Source: Sphingobacterium sp. UBA4616 (GTDB taxonomy: Bacteria > Bacteroidota > Bacteroidia > Sphingobacteriales > Sphingobacteriaceae). From it: 13,788 nt of DNA. Below the pieces are notes generated by a model. It saw only the letters and a list, made by a program, of their open reading frames with translations, was not told where the DNA came from and ran no database searches. The position numbers were made by a program, and so were the translations under genes. The stretch spans positions 91,157 to 104,944 of the forward strand of contig DGIS01000016.1 in NCBI GenBank assembly GCA_002386525.1. Direction: 5' to 3'. Positions 1-6,935 of this stretch are shown one piece after another. The first letter of the stretch is position 1; each line of letters begins with the position of its first letter.

Positions 1-41
1 CTTTTTTTATGTTATCCGTAACGAAGTTTCAAATCTTTCAC

Positions 42-1571
42 TTACTTTACATTGCCCATCAATTTTCGTACAAATGGAGAGAGAGCGATAAGCACCACTC
101 CCGCAATCAAAGAGTATAATCCCAATTGCTTATAACTGTCTGTATATGCTAACAATTTATCAGCTAATGAGCTTCCCTCCTTAGCTTCGGCCATACTTGC
201 ACCAATCAAACCAGCTACGTATTGTCCGTAAGCGCTAGCCAAGAACCACATTCCCATCATAATACCTTGCAATCGCGCTGGGGATAATTTTGTCATAATC
301 GAAAGACCAATGGGTGAAAGACAGAGCTCTCCCACCGTGATGACGAGTAGCGCCAGCGTGAAGATATCCAATGACGCCATACCATTAAAAGCAAATAAGC
401 GCGTAGCAAAGAGAACATAATATCCTAATCCCAAGAAAACAAAACCAAGACCAAACTTAATAATGGTGTTTGGCTCTAACTTACGCTTACCCAACCAAAT
501 CCAGAAAAGACCAAAAAGAGGTGCTAATACGATAATAAATAGTGCTCCCCCGGAATTGTTAACACCATTCGGATCCAGCTTCATCACGCCTAACAAAGAA
601 TCATTCAGATGTTTTGCAGCAAAAATGCTCAATGACCCCCCACTCTGTTCATATATTCCCCAAAAAATAATAGAGAAAAGTATAAATACCAAAGCAGCAA
701 TCAATTTATTACGTTCCTCTGATGTCACTTTAGACATTTCATAGAAAAGATACAGCAGTGTCAAAGGGCCTATCGTATACATAAAATAGTCAGTATATTG
801 CGTTTTTGACACCATAATCTGAACGATGGGAATAAAAATTAATGTCGCAGTATATACGCCATATTCTGCCCATTTTGGAAGTGCCTTTGTTTTGACAATC
901 GCATCGGGATCCCCCGGCTGAAGTCCAATAGGGCCCAAATGTCTTTTGGTAAAATGAAAATTCACTAAACTTACCAGCATGCCTACTGCCGCCAAACCAA
1001 AAGCGACATTCCACCGATGCCCCTCAGAAATCAATGAGGCAAGCATATATCCCTTCCCGATAGCAACACAGATATACCCTCCTAAGAAAGCACCCAAATT
1101 TATTCCAGCATAAAATAATGAAAATCCTCCGTCTCGACGAACATCACCTTTTTTATACAATTCGCCCACCATCGTCGAAATATTAGGTTTAAAAAAACCA
1201 GTACCTATAATGATAAATGATAAACCAAAAAAGAAATATTTATGTGGGTCCGCTGCAAGAAAAAGACTTCCTACGATCATCAATAAACCACCCCAAAATA
1301 AAGACTTTCTAAAACCTAGGATTTTGTCTGCAAATAATCCACCAATGAATGTAAATGCATAGACAAACGCTTGTGTCGCCCCATACTGCAAATTTGCATC
1401 CTTCTCAGCAAAGTTTAGTTGGGTGATCATAAAGAACACCAACATACCGCGCATACCGTAGAAACAAAATCTTTCCCACATCTCGGAAAAGAATAAACTC
1501 CAGATTTGTTTTGGATACTTTCCTTCAAAATTTTGAATCTCTTCTAGCGACTCCCTTGTACTAACCTCCAT
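42..1571 (-). CDS. POT/PTR-family peptide:H+ symporter (509 aa)
   Basis: Inner-membrane proton-coupled importer of di- or tripeptides (POT/PTR2 family, major facilitator superfamily). The first membrane helix carries the proton-coupling ExxER motif (Glu30, Glu33, Arg34 in EMWERFCFYGMR). A motif-A-like loop GGLFADKILGFRK lies at 77-89, FFKPNISTMVGELY at 126-139 and the PTR2 signature FYAGINLGAF at 153-162. Later helices keep GIYEQSGGS and a GELCLSPIGLS segment typical of the family. Length fits a bacterial POT of about 14 helices. The ATG at 1571 is chosen because it leaves a normal cytosolic leader of about 25 residues before helix 1; there is no Shine-Dalgarno sequence, as is usual for Bacteroidota. 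It follows another POT gene on the same strand after 54 nt that contain a terminator-like hairpin. Substrate preference cannot be read from the sequence. Confidence 0.93.
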   Translation of the reverse strand: MEVSTRESLEEIQNFEGKYPKQIWSLFFSEMWERFCFYGMRGMLVFFMITQLNFAEKDANLQYGATQAFVYAFTFIGGLFADKILGFRKSLFWGGLLMIVGSLFLAADPHKYFFFGLSFIIIGTGFFKPNISTMVGELYKKGDVRRDGGFSLFYAGINLGAFLGGYICVAIGKGYMLASLISEGHRWNVAFGLAAVGMLVSLVNFHFTKRHLGPIGLQPGDPDAIVKTKALPKWAEYGVYTATLIFIPIVQIMVSKTQYTDYFMYTIGPLTLLYLFYEMSKVTSEERNKLIAALVFILFSIIFWGIYEQSGGSLSIFAAKHLNDSLLGVMKLDPNGVNNSGGALFIIVLAPLFGLFWIWLGKRKLEPNTIIKFGLGFVFLGLGYYVLFATRLFAFNGMASLDIFTLALLVITVGELCLSPIGLSIMTKLSPARLQGIMMGMWFLASAYGQYVAGLIGASMAEAKEGSSLADKLLAYTDSYKQLGLYSLIAGVVLIALSPFVRKLMGNVK

Positions 1572-1588
1572 ACTAATTTATATTAATC

Positions 1589-1616
1589 AAAAAAGCTTCT
1601 TTCGTAGAAGAAGCTT
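1589..1616 (-). terminator. Rho-independent terminator or leader hairpin between the two POT genes
   Basis: A perfect 9-bp inverted repeat, AAGCTTCTT (1593-1601) and AAGAAGCTT (1608-1616), has a 6-nt loop and is followed on the minus strand by six U (1589-1594). It lies 9 nt past the stop of the upstream POT gene and ends 17 nt before the start of the downstream one. No promoter fits between, so it may act as a partial terminator or attenuator. Confidence 0.75.
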
Positions 1617-1625
1617 ATATAGTTA

Positions 1626-3398
1626 TTATTTAATTCCGTGCATCAATCGCTTAATCAAAGGATTAAACAGCATTACTAGCAAGCCTGCCAAAGCTGGAAT
1701 TGCAGTAAACAAGAAGAAAAAGTAGCTCAATGAGTGTTCCTCTTGAATGGTCTCTACCTGTCCCCCTAATACGGCCGCAACCTTCTGCGCAATGGCGATT
1801 GCTAAATACCAAATTCCAAACATAAAAGCAAGCATCCGTGCGGGCACTAATTTCGACACATAAGATAGACCTACAGGCGAAATAAATAATTCACCCAATG
1901 TATGGAACAAATAGGTTAGCACCAAAAATACCATCGAGATTTTAGTACCTTGACTTATCCCCAGTGATCCTAATCCAATAATTAAAAATCCAATAGCAAC
2001 TAAGATCAGACCAAAGCCATATTTAAAAGCCGCAGAAGGATTGTATTTAGACTCCCAAATTTTGGATACAGAAGAAGCAAGTGCAATAATAAAAAATGAG
2101 TTTAGGATAGAAAACCAAGAGACTTTAATTTCTGACGCCTCCTTGTTAAATTCTTTATATAGCATCCAAATAGCAGCCCCCCAAATCAAACCAAAACAGA
2201 TGAACAATACGATATTGGAGATCGCGATTTTATTCCAGGTTACTTTCGCCAATTTGATCAGAACCCAAGTAATAATTGAAAGGGGGACAATGGTTAACAA
2301 GCCGTTCACCACATTAAAAGTTGTTAATGCAGCCCCGCTAAGGACTCGATCAATGTTATCCCTTGCCACAATAACCAATGAAGTTGCTCCTTGTTCAAAA
2401 CTCATAAAGAAGAATACCAGAAAAAAGGCCAGTAATACTACGGCAAACATACGGTCCCTAACCACTTTATCATAACGCAGTATGCGCGTAACAATCAGAT
2501 ATACAAAGAGAATCAACGCTACGATTACCATGATATACTGTCCTCTTAAAAATGGGGTATCCAAACGTGAGAATACATCCACAATACCATTCTTAGACAA
2601 TGGATCATTAAAAGCATATACGAACCCAATAATAGAGACTACAGCTATCAATACATAATCACGCAGGGTAAATGGATTTCTGGTATCGGTATCCTCAGTA
2701 ACAACTTTATGCCCTTCAACCAAAGACTTACTCAAAACACCAAGATTGCCCATTAGCGGTTTTGCGAAAACGAACTGCAACGTTCCTAAAAGCATAAAGA
2801 TACCAGCCAATCCAAATCCCCAGTGCCAACCATAGGTTTCGGCAATATATCCACATAACATCATGCCAAAGAAAGCACCAGCATTAACTCCCATGTAGAA
2901 AATGGTATAAGCACCATCTTTTTTCTCCGGCAGATCTTTATACATTTCTCCTAGAATAGAGGGCATGTTCGGTTTGAAAAAGCCTGTTCCTATAACTAGA
3001 CAGACCAAACCAAGGAAAAACATAATGGAGGTATCAAAAGCCATGGCAGCATGCCCAAGCGTCATAATCGCTGATCCAATGATAACTGCTTTACGCGATC
3101 CAATATATTTATCTGCAATAATCCCTCCTAGAATAGGAGTTAAGTAGAGCATCATAGCATATGTACCATAAAGTGCCCCTGCTTGTTGAGCCGTCCAGGA
3201 CCATCCCGAGAATGGACTACCTTGAATGACAGCCGCGGTTAGAAACTGCATTAAAAGTACTCGCATTCCGTAGAACGAAAAACGCTCCCACATCTCAGTA
3301 AAAAAAAGGACAAAGAGTCCCGAACGCTGTCCTAACACATTTGATTTAAAAAAATCAGTCGACGGGCTATTAGCAATATCCCCGTTTAATCTACCCAT
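1626..3398 (-). CDS. POT/PTR-family peptide:H+ symporter (590 aa, longer paralogue)
   Basis: Second proton-coupled oligopeptide transporter of the inner membrane. Helix 1 has the ExxER proton motif (Glu35, Glu38, Arg39 in EMWERFSFYGMR). The order of motifs matches the neighbouring POT: GGIIADKYIGSRK, FFKPNMPSILGEMY, and the PTR2 signature FYMGVNAGAFFG, then a GELFISPVGLSYVSKL segment late in the protein. It is about 80 residues longer than its neighbour, with extra sequence in the central and later loops (for example around LSKSLVEGHKVVTEDTD and KEFNKEASEIKVSW). The ATG at 3398 gives a leader of about 27 residues. The pair looks like an old tandem duplication, because the two proteins are related in motifs but clearly diverged. 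A candidate promoter lies at 3464-3495. Peptide transport is near certain; exact substrates are unknown. Confidence 0.93.
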   Translation of the reverse strand: MGRLNGDIANSPSTDFFKSNVLGQRSGLFVLFFTEMWERFSFYGMRVLLMQFLTAAVIQGSPFSGWSWTAQQAGALYGTYAMMLYLTPILGGIIADKYIGSRKAVIIGSAIMTLGHAAMAFDTSIMFFLGLVCLVIGTGFFKPNMPSILGEMYKDLPEKKDGAYTIFYMGVNAGAFFGMMLCGYIAETYGWHWGFGLAGIFMLLGTLQFVFAKPLMGNLGVLSKSLVEGHKVVTEDTDTRNPFTLRDYVLIAVVSIIGFVYAFNDPLSKNGIVDVFSRLDTPFLRGQYIMVIVALILFVYLIVTRILRYDKVVRDRMFAVVLLAFFLVFFFMSFEQGATSLVIVARDNIDRVLSGAALTTFNVVNGLLTIVPLSIITWVLIKLAKVTWNKIAISNIVLFICFGLIWGAAIWMLYKEFNKEASEIKVSWFSILNSFFIIALASSVSKIWESKYNPSAAFKYGFGLILVAIGFLIIGLGSLGISQGTKISMVFLVLTYLFHTLGELFISPVGLSYVSKLVPARMLAFMFGIWYLAIAIAQKVAAVLGGQVETIQEEHSLSYFFFLFTAIPALAGLLVMLFNPLIKRLMHGIK

Positions 3399-3463
3399 AA
3401 ATAATCAACCTTTATTTTTTGATAAAATATTTACAAAGAAACAAAAACAAAATCACTTTTGAC

Positions 3464-3495
3464 CAAAATAAAGTTGCATAAACAAAAAAAGGCAA
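3464..3495 (-). promoter_or_regulatory. Candidate promoter for the 590-aa POT gene
   Basis: On the minus strand TTATTTTG (3464-3471) matches the Bacteroidota -7 consensus TAnnTTTG with one mismatch. A TTG (3493-3495) lies 21 nt upstream, within the usual -33 spacing. The TTG falls inside the stem of the preceding terminator. The predicted start near 3458 would give a leader of about 60 nt. Confidence 0.35.
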
Positions 3496-3513
3496 CCCTT
3501 TGGATTGCCTTTT
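3484..3513 (-). terminator. Rho-independent terminator after the XRE regulator gene
   Basis: Stem AAAAGGCAA (3487-3495) pairs with TTGCCTTTT (3505-3513), and the loop CCCTTTGGA can add a CC/GG pair. On the minus strand it is followed by a run of seven U (3484-3490). It lies 21 nt downstream of the regulator's stop codon, so it separates the regulator from the peptide transporters. Confidence 0.8.
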
Positions 3514-3534
3514 CAGTAACAATTTTAATATGTC

Positions 3535-3864
3535 CTATCTCTTGTGCAATTGCTCATAAAGGTCAATAACTTTCTTCTGCAATTCAATTACTTCGCCATC
3601 GCGTTGTTGTAATTTTTGCGTCAAAGCATTCACCTCATTTACATATTCCTTATCTTCTTCAGAATCTGAAGTAGATAAAAGTTGAACAACTGTCAAATTG
3701 AATAATTTTGAGATTTGATTCAGGCGAGACAAATTTACATCTGTAATCCCTGTTTCAATTTTAGAAAATGCTGGGATTGAGATATCCAATCGCTTTGCAA
3801 CATCCTCTTGACTCCACCCTTTTTGGTGTCTAAGTAATCTGATTTTTTTTCCTAATGCATTCAT
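3535..3864 (-). CDS. XRE-family helix-turn-helix regulator with coiled-coil tail (109 aa)
   Basis: Small cytosolic DNA-binding protein. Residues about 5-63 form a Cro/C1-type HTH domain: KIRLLRHQKGWSQEDVAKRL gives helices 1-2, and DISIPAFSKIETGITDVNLS gives the recognition helix region and following turn. Residues about 74-107 are charged and heptad-like (NEVNALTQKLQQRDGEVIEL and onward), which suggests a dimerising coiled coil. There is no sensor domain or catalytic motif. This domain plan is common in Bacteroidota, where such proteins are usually uncharacterised. It begins 66 nt after the Mur ligase gene, has its own -7-like box and ends at a strong terminator, so it may be a separate transcript. 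Autoregulation through the AT-rich inverted repeat upstream is possible but unproven. Target genes are unknown. Confidence 0.85.
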   Translation of the reverse strand: MNALGKKIRLLRHQKGWSQEDVAKRLDISIPAFSKIETGITDVNLSRLNQISKLFNLTVVQLLSTSDSEEDKEYVNEVNALTQKLQQRDGEVIELQKKVIDLYEQLHKR

Positions 3865-3881
3865 CTGGTAGATATTTTAAA

Positions 3882-3889
3882 CAAAAATA
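3882..3889 (-). promoter_or_regulatory. -7 box for the XRE regulator gene
   Basis: TATTTTTG on the minus strand is a perfect TAnnTTTG match, 17 nt upstream of the ATG. I do not see a TTG at the expected -33 distance, so only half of the promoter is supported. An AT-rich inverted repeat, TAATTT (3903-3908) and AAATTA (3914-3919), sits about where the -33 element should be and could be an operator. Confidence 0.4.
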
Positions 3890-3930
3890 ATAAATTACAA
3901 CTTAATTTACATTAAATTATATTTTTTTCT

Positions 3931-5301
3931 CTAAAAATCCCTAAAAAATCGATCAGCAAGCACCGATAGATTAACCCCATTATAATTATTTAAACTCATA
4001 AGAAGTAAATTGTACCCCTTTGACTTGACACCATCCAAAAAGGAATAGAGCCCCTCCAGACTTACAACAACCTCTAAATCAGGACTATTAAAACTATCCT
4101 TGATATTAATTGGGACACTTTCAATATCTTTATTAAGTTCTTTACAGGAATTTATATTCACGTAAACTACAGATACATCCGACTCTCTCATAGAGTTCGC
4201 ATATTGTAACAAAAACGATGAATCTAGACTATCATACGAGTTTAATTCGATAATTGTAACCAATTTCTGATTAGGAAACTGCTCTTTTACGGCATGAATA
4301 CTTGACTTGACTTTATCCGCGTTACACGCATAATCCTGATACACCACAGATCCTTCAGAACTTGCAACAAACTCCAAATAGCGGATCGAAGTATTAAAGC
4401 TTTTGATCGCTTCAAAGAATTCTTTCTTTTTAATTCCCAACCATTCACAAATTGTATACGCTCCTGCAATATTAGATAGGTTATGCTTACCGAAAACCTG
4501 CAATGGAACATCACCATCTGGCGTATTGATATACGTTACCCCTTTATTAATCGTATAATCAGGAATTTTATAACCATGTCTATTGATCTTACAATCTTTC
4601 GTATCTTGCAGAACTTTCTGTAAAACAAGATCTTCCTTATTATATATTAGCGTACCTTTAGGCGGAATAGAGTCAATAAAATCTTCAAATTGTTTAATAT
4701 ATTCCTCTTGGGATATTTTCGAATTAAACTCATTCCACATAATACCCGAAATCAGGGCTATGTTGGGTTTATAATACAGGAATTTAGACTTAGGGTCAAT
4801 CTTAGATGAAACATATTCATCTCCTTCGATAATAATAATCTTATTATGTTTGGTGATATCTACCAACTTATCAAAGCCTCTTAGCTGCGCTCCTACTAAA
4901 TAGTCAAATTCTTTTCCTAAAAATCGCATCACGTGCATGACCATGCTCGTGATCGTCGTCTTACCGTAACTTCCCGCAATAACTACTCTAATTTTATCTT
5001 GCGAAAGCTCTTGAATAAATTCTGGAAAAGAATAAATTTTAAGACCTAATGCTTGTGCCCGCTTTAGCTCGGGATTATCAGCTTGTGCATGAGCTCCCAA
5101 GATAACAGCATCGATATCCTCAGTCACTCTTTCGTCAAACCACCCGAGTTGATCAGGAAGTAACCCTGCTTCAATTAGATGAGAACGAGAAGGCTCCACG
5201 ATCTGATCGTCTGAACCTGTTACTTGATGCCCTTGTTTTGCCAATGAAATAGCAAGGTTATGCATCACACTACCACCTACCGCTATAAAATGAATCCGCA
5301 T
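3931..5301 (-). CDS. Mpl/MurC-like Mur ligase family protein, divergent at signature motifs (456 aa)
   Basis: Cytosolic ATP-dependent amide ligase fold related to Mpl, which joins recycled murein tripeptide to UDP-MurNAc, and to MurC. The N-terminal domain has IAVGGSVMHNLA (6-17) and TGSDD (28-32). The central ATPase domain has the P-loop GSYGKTT (110-116, Lys114), EGDEY (159-163) and SGIMWNEFN (185-193). The C-terminal domain starts after GKHNLSNIAGAY (271-282), with Arg307 in IRYLE, YQDYACNADKV (321-331) and IELNSYDSL. Length is normal for Mpl. Compared with the family as I recall it, several motifs differ: GSHGKTT reads GSYGKTT, the Asp-His of WDHxN reads Asn-Glu, and the FAHxPxK region reads YACNADK. 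These positions normally help bind Mg/ATP or the peptide, so activity or substrate may have changed. It is the last gene of the operon, 6 nt after prmA. Family is certain; function as a true Mpl is doubtful. Confidence 0.85.
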   Translation of the reverse strand: MRIHFIAVGGSVMHNLAISLAKQGHQVTGSDDQIVEPSRSHLIEAGLLPDQLGWFDERVTEDIDAVILGAHAQADNPELKRAQALGLKIYSFPEFIQELSQDKIRVVIAGSYGKTTITSMVMHVMRFLGKEFDYLVGAQLRGFDKLVDITKHNKIIIIEGDEYVSSKIDPKSKFLYYKPNIALISGIMWNEFNSKISQEEYIKQFEDFIDSIPPKGTLIYNKEDLVLQKVLQDTKDCKINRHGYKIPDYTINKGVTYINTPDGDVPLQVFGKHNLSNIAGAYTICEWLGIKKKEFFEAIKSFNTSIRYLEFVASSEGSVVYQDYACNADKVKSSIHAVKEQFPNQKLVTIIELNSYDSLDSSFLLQYANSMRESDVSVVYVNINSCKELNKDIESVPINIKDSFNSPDLEVVVSLEGLYSFLDGVKSKGYNLLLMSLNNYNGVNLSVLADRFFRDF

Positions 5302-5307
5302 AGTAAA

Positions 5308-6147
5308 TTACCGCTTCACAAATTTGGCTGCACACCAATTGTTTAAAACCTTATTGGAGATAAACTCAAATCCTAATGATGTTGCTGCATCTATTAAGAT
5401 TGGTAAATCTTCTTGCTCATAGAAACCACTTAAGTATAACTCTCCCCCTGTGTGGATACTCAACGCATATTGTGGCAATTGCTCTAACAAGATATTACGA
5501 TTAATATTTGCCAAAATTACATCAAAGCTCCGACCTTCCAATAGCTCGTAAGATCCACAGAGAGCCTGAATATGCTCAACATGATTAAGCGCTCTATTTT
5601 CAATTACACTTTCCACACAAATTTCATCATAATCTACCGCCAATACAGCATCAGCTCCCTTCTTTGATGCCAGAATTGCTAGGATCCCTGTACCACAACC
5701 CATGTCCAAAACTTGCTTTCTACTAAAGTCATTCTCCAAAATATATTGGAGCATCATCGATGTTGTTTGATGGTGACCTGTTCCAAAAGACATCTTGGGG
5801 TCTATAATAATTTCGTATGGAAATTCCGTTCTTGCTGCATGAAAAGTGGCGCGCACGTAGCATTGTCCACCAACCTCAATTGGGTTAAAGTTACTTTCCC
5901 AAAGTTTATTCCAATTCTGATTTTCTATTTCCTGCACTTTATAATCGACCTCTAGGCCTTCATACAGTTGCATCATCAACGTCTCTAACGCCTGCAAGTC
6001 AAGATTTGCAGCCGGAATATAGGCTGCAAATCCAGATTCGGTATCCTCAAAAGTATCAAAGCCAATATCAGCTAAATCAGATATCAACAAATCCTTTTGC
6101 CACTCTTCACCTGATCGCATTTGAAAGATAACCTCTATGTATTTCAT
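5308..6147 (-). CDS. prmA: Ribosomal protein L11 methyltransferase PrmA
   Basis: Cytosolic SAM-dependent methyltransferase that adds methyl groups to the amino groups of ribosomal protein L11. The N-terminal half is the substrate-recognition part, ending in the linker motif NWNKLWESNFNPI (78-90). The catalytic part shows IIIDPKMSFGTGHHQTT (113-129), the SAM-binding motif I VLDMGCGTGILAI (146-158), an acidic Asp172 region (VDYDE) after strand 2, and the catalytic-loop motif ANINRNIL (213-220), corresponding to the N-P/I-x family signature of PrmA. The length of 279 aa is slightly short of the gamma-proteobacterial enzyme but usual for Bacteroidota. The ATG at 6147 is 9 nt after the tpiA stop, so the genes are co-transcribed. 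No motif is missing. Confidence 0.95.
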   Translation of the reverse strand: MKYIEVIFQMRSGEEWQKDLLISDLADIGFDTFEDTESGFAAYIPAANLDLQALETLMMQLYEGLEVDYKVQEIENQNWNKLWESNFNPIEVGGQCYVRATFHAARTEFPYEIIIDPKMSFGTGHHQTTSMMLQYILENDFSRKQVLDMGCGTGILAILASKKGADAVLAVDYDEICVESVIENRALNHVEHIQALCGSYELLEGRSFDVILANINRNILLEQLPQYALSIHTGGELYLSGFYEQEDLPILIDAATSLGFEFISNKVLNNWCAAKFVKR

Positions 6148-6156
6148 TTCTAAAAA

Positions 6157-6924
6157 TTAGCCGTTAAATACTTTAGCGATATCAATAAAATCTCTTGATT
6201 TTAAAGATGCCCCTCCAATCAAACCACCGTCGATATCTGCCTGAGCAAATAGCTCTTTCGCATTGCCAGGATTACAAGATCCTCCATAAAGAATACTCGT
6301 ATCATCAGCAACCTCCTGACCATAGTGATCAGCAAGAACCTTACGGATGAAATTATGCACCTCTTGTGCTTGCTCCGGACTCGCTGTTAACCCCGTACCA
6401 ATAGCCCATACAGGTTCATAAGCTAAGACTACTGCTCCAAACGCTTCTTTCGACAAGTGGAACAAGCCTGCAGTCAATTGTGTTTTAATCACATCGAAGA
6501 AAGCACCAGATTCACGTTCTTCCTTTGTTTCTCCAATACAAAAAATTGGAGTTAAGCTATGTTTCAGAGCAATATCTACTTTTGATGCCAATAATGCATC
6601 TGTTTCACCAAAATAAGCACGTCTTTCGGAATGGCCTAAAATAACATGTGAAGCACCGACTGATTTTACTTGTGAAGCTGAAATTTCACCTGTATAGGCT
6701 CCAGACTCAGCTTGATGAATATTCTGTGCACCGATATTTACATTTGCCACATTTTTAGACAATTGTCCGAGACTTGACAAATGTATAAATGGGCTGCAAA
6801 CAACCAATTCTTGATTTCCAATCACTTCATCTTTGGCCATATTGATAATTTCGGAAAATAAACTTAATCCTGATTGATAGTCCAAATTCATTTTCCAATT
6901 ACCAGCTACGATTTTTCTACGCAT
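6157..6924 (-). CDS. tpiA: Triosephosphate isomerase
   Basis: Glycolytic and gluconeogenic enzyme that interconverts dihydroxyacetone phosphate and glyceraldehyde 3-phosphate in the cytosol. The 255-aa protein is a complete TIM barrel. Catalytic residues are all visible: Asn9 and Lys11 in GNWKMN, His98 in ILGHSERR, and Glu170 in AYEPVWAIGTG, whose following residues form mobile loop 6. Phosphate-binding glycines are in YGGSCNPGNA (213-222) and DGGLIGGASL (232-241). The start ATG at 6924 gives the usual short N-terminus. It lies 11 nt after the GlmU-like gene and 9 nt before prmA. No promoter is seen just upstream, so it seems to depend on the operon transcript. Confidence 0.98.
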   Translation of the reverse strand: MRRKIVAGNWKMNLDYQSGLSLFSEIINMAKDEVIGNQELVVCSPFIHLSSLGQLSKNVANVNIGAQNIHQAESGAYTGEISASQVKSVGASHVILGHSERRAYFGETDALLASKVDIALKHSLTPIFCIGETKEERESGAFFDVIKTQLTAGLFHLSKEAFGAVVLAYEPVWAIGTGLTASPEQAQEVHNFIRKVLADHYGQEVADDTSILYGGSCNPGNAKELFAQADIDGGLIGGASLKSRDFIDIAKVFNG

Positions 6925-6935
6925 GATTTTACGAT

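Noticed and set aside
1..41. Terminator after the 509-aa POT gene
   Set aside because: GTTA-TCCG-TAAC (11-22) is only a 4-bp stem and is followed by A, not U, on the minus strand; the real end may lie outside the window.
463..744. 93-codon plus-strand open frame
   Set aside because: Antisense to the 509-aa POT gene with no protein-like features.
2041..2475. 144-codon plus-strand open frame
   Set aside because: It lies wholly antisense to the well-conserved 590-aa POT gene and its translation shows no recognisable domain; an antisense shadow.
3931..5301. Pseudogene call for the Mur ligase
   Set aside because: The frame is intact at full family length with P-loop and fold-defining glycines kept, so divergence is better described as altered function than decay.
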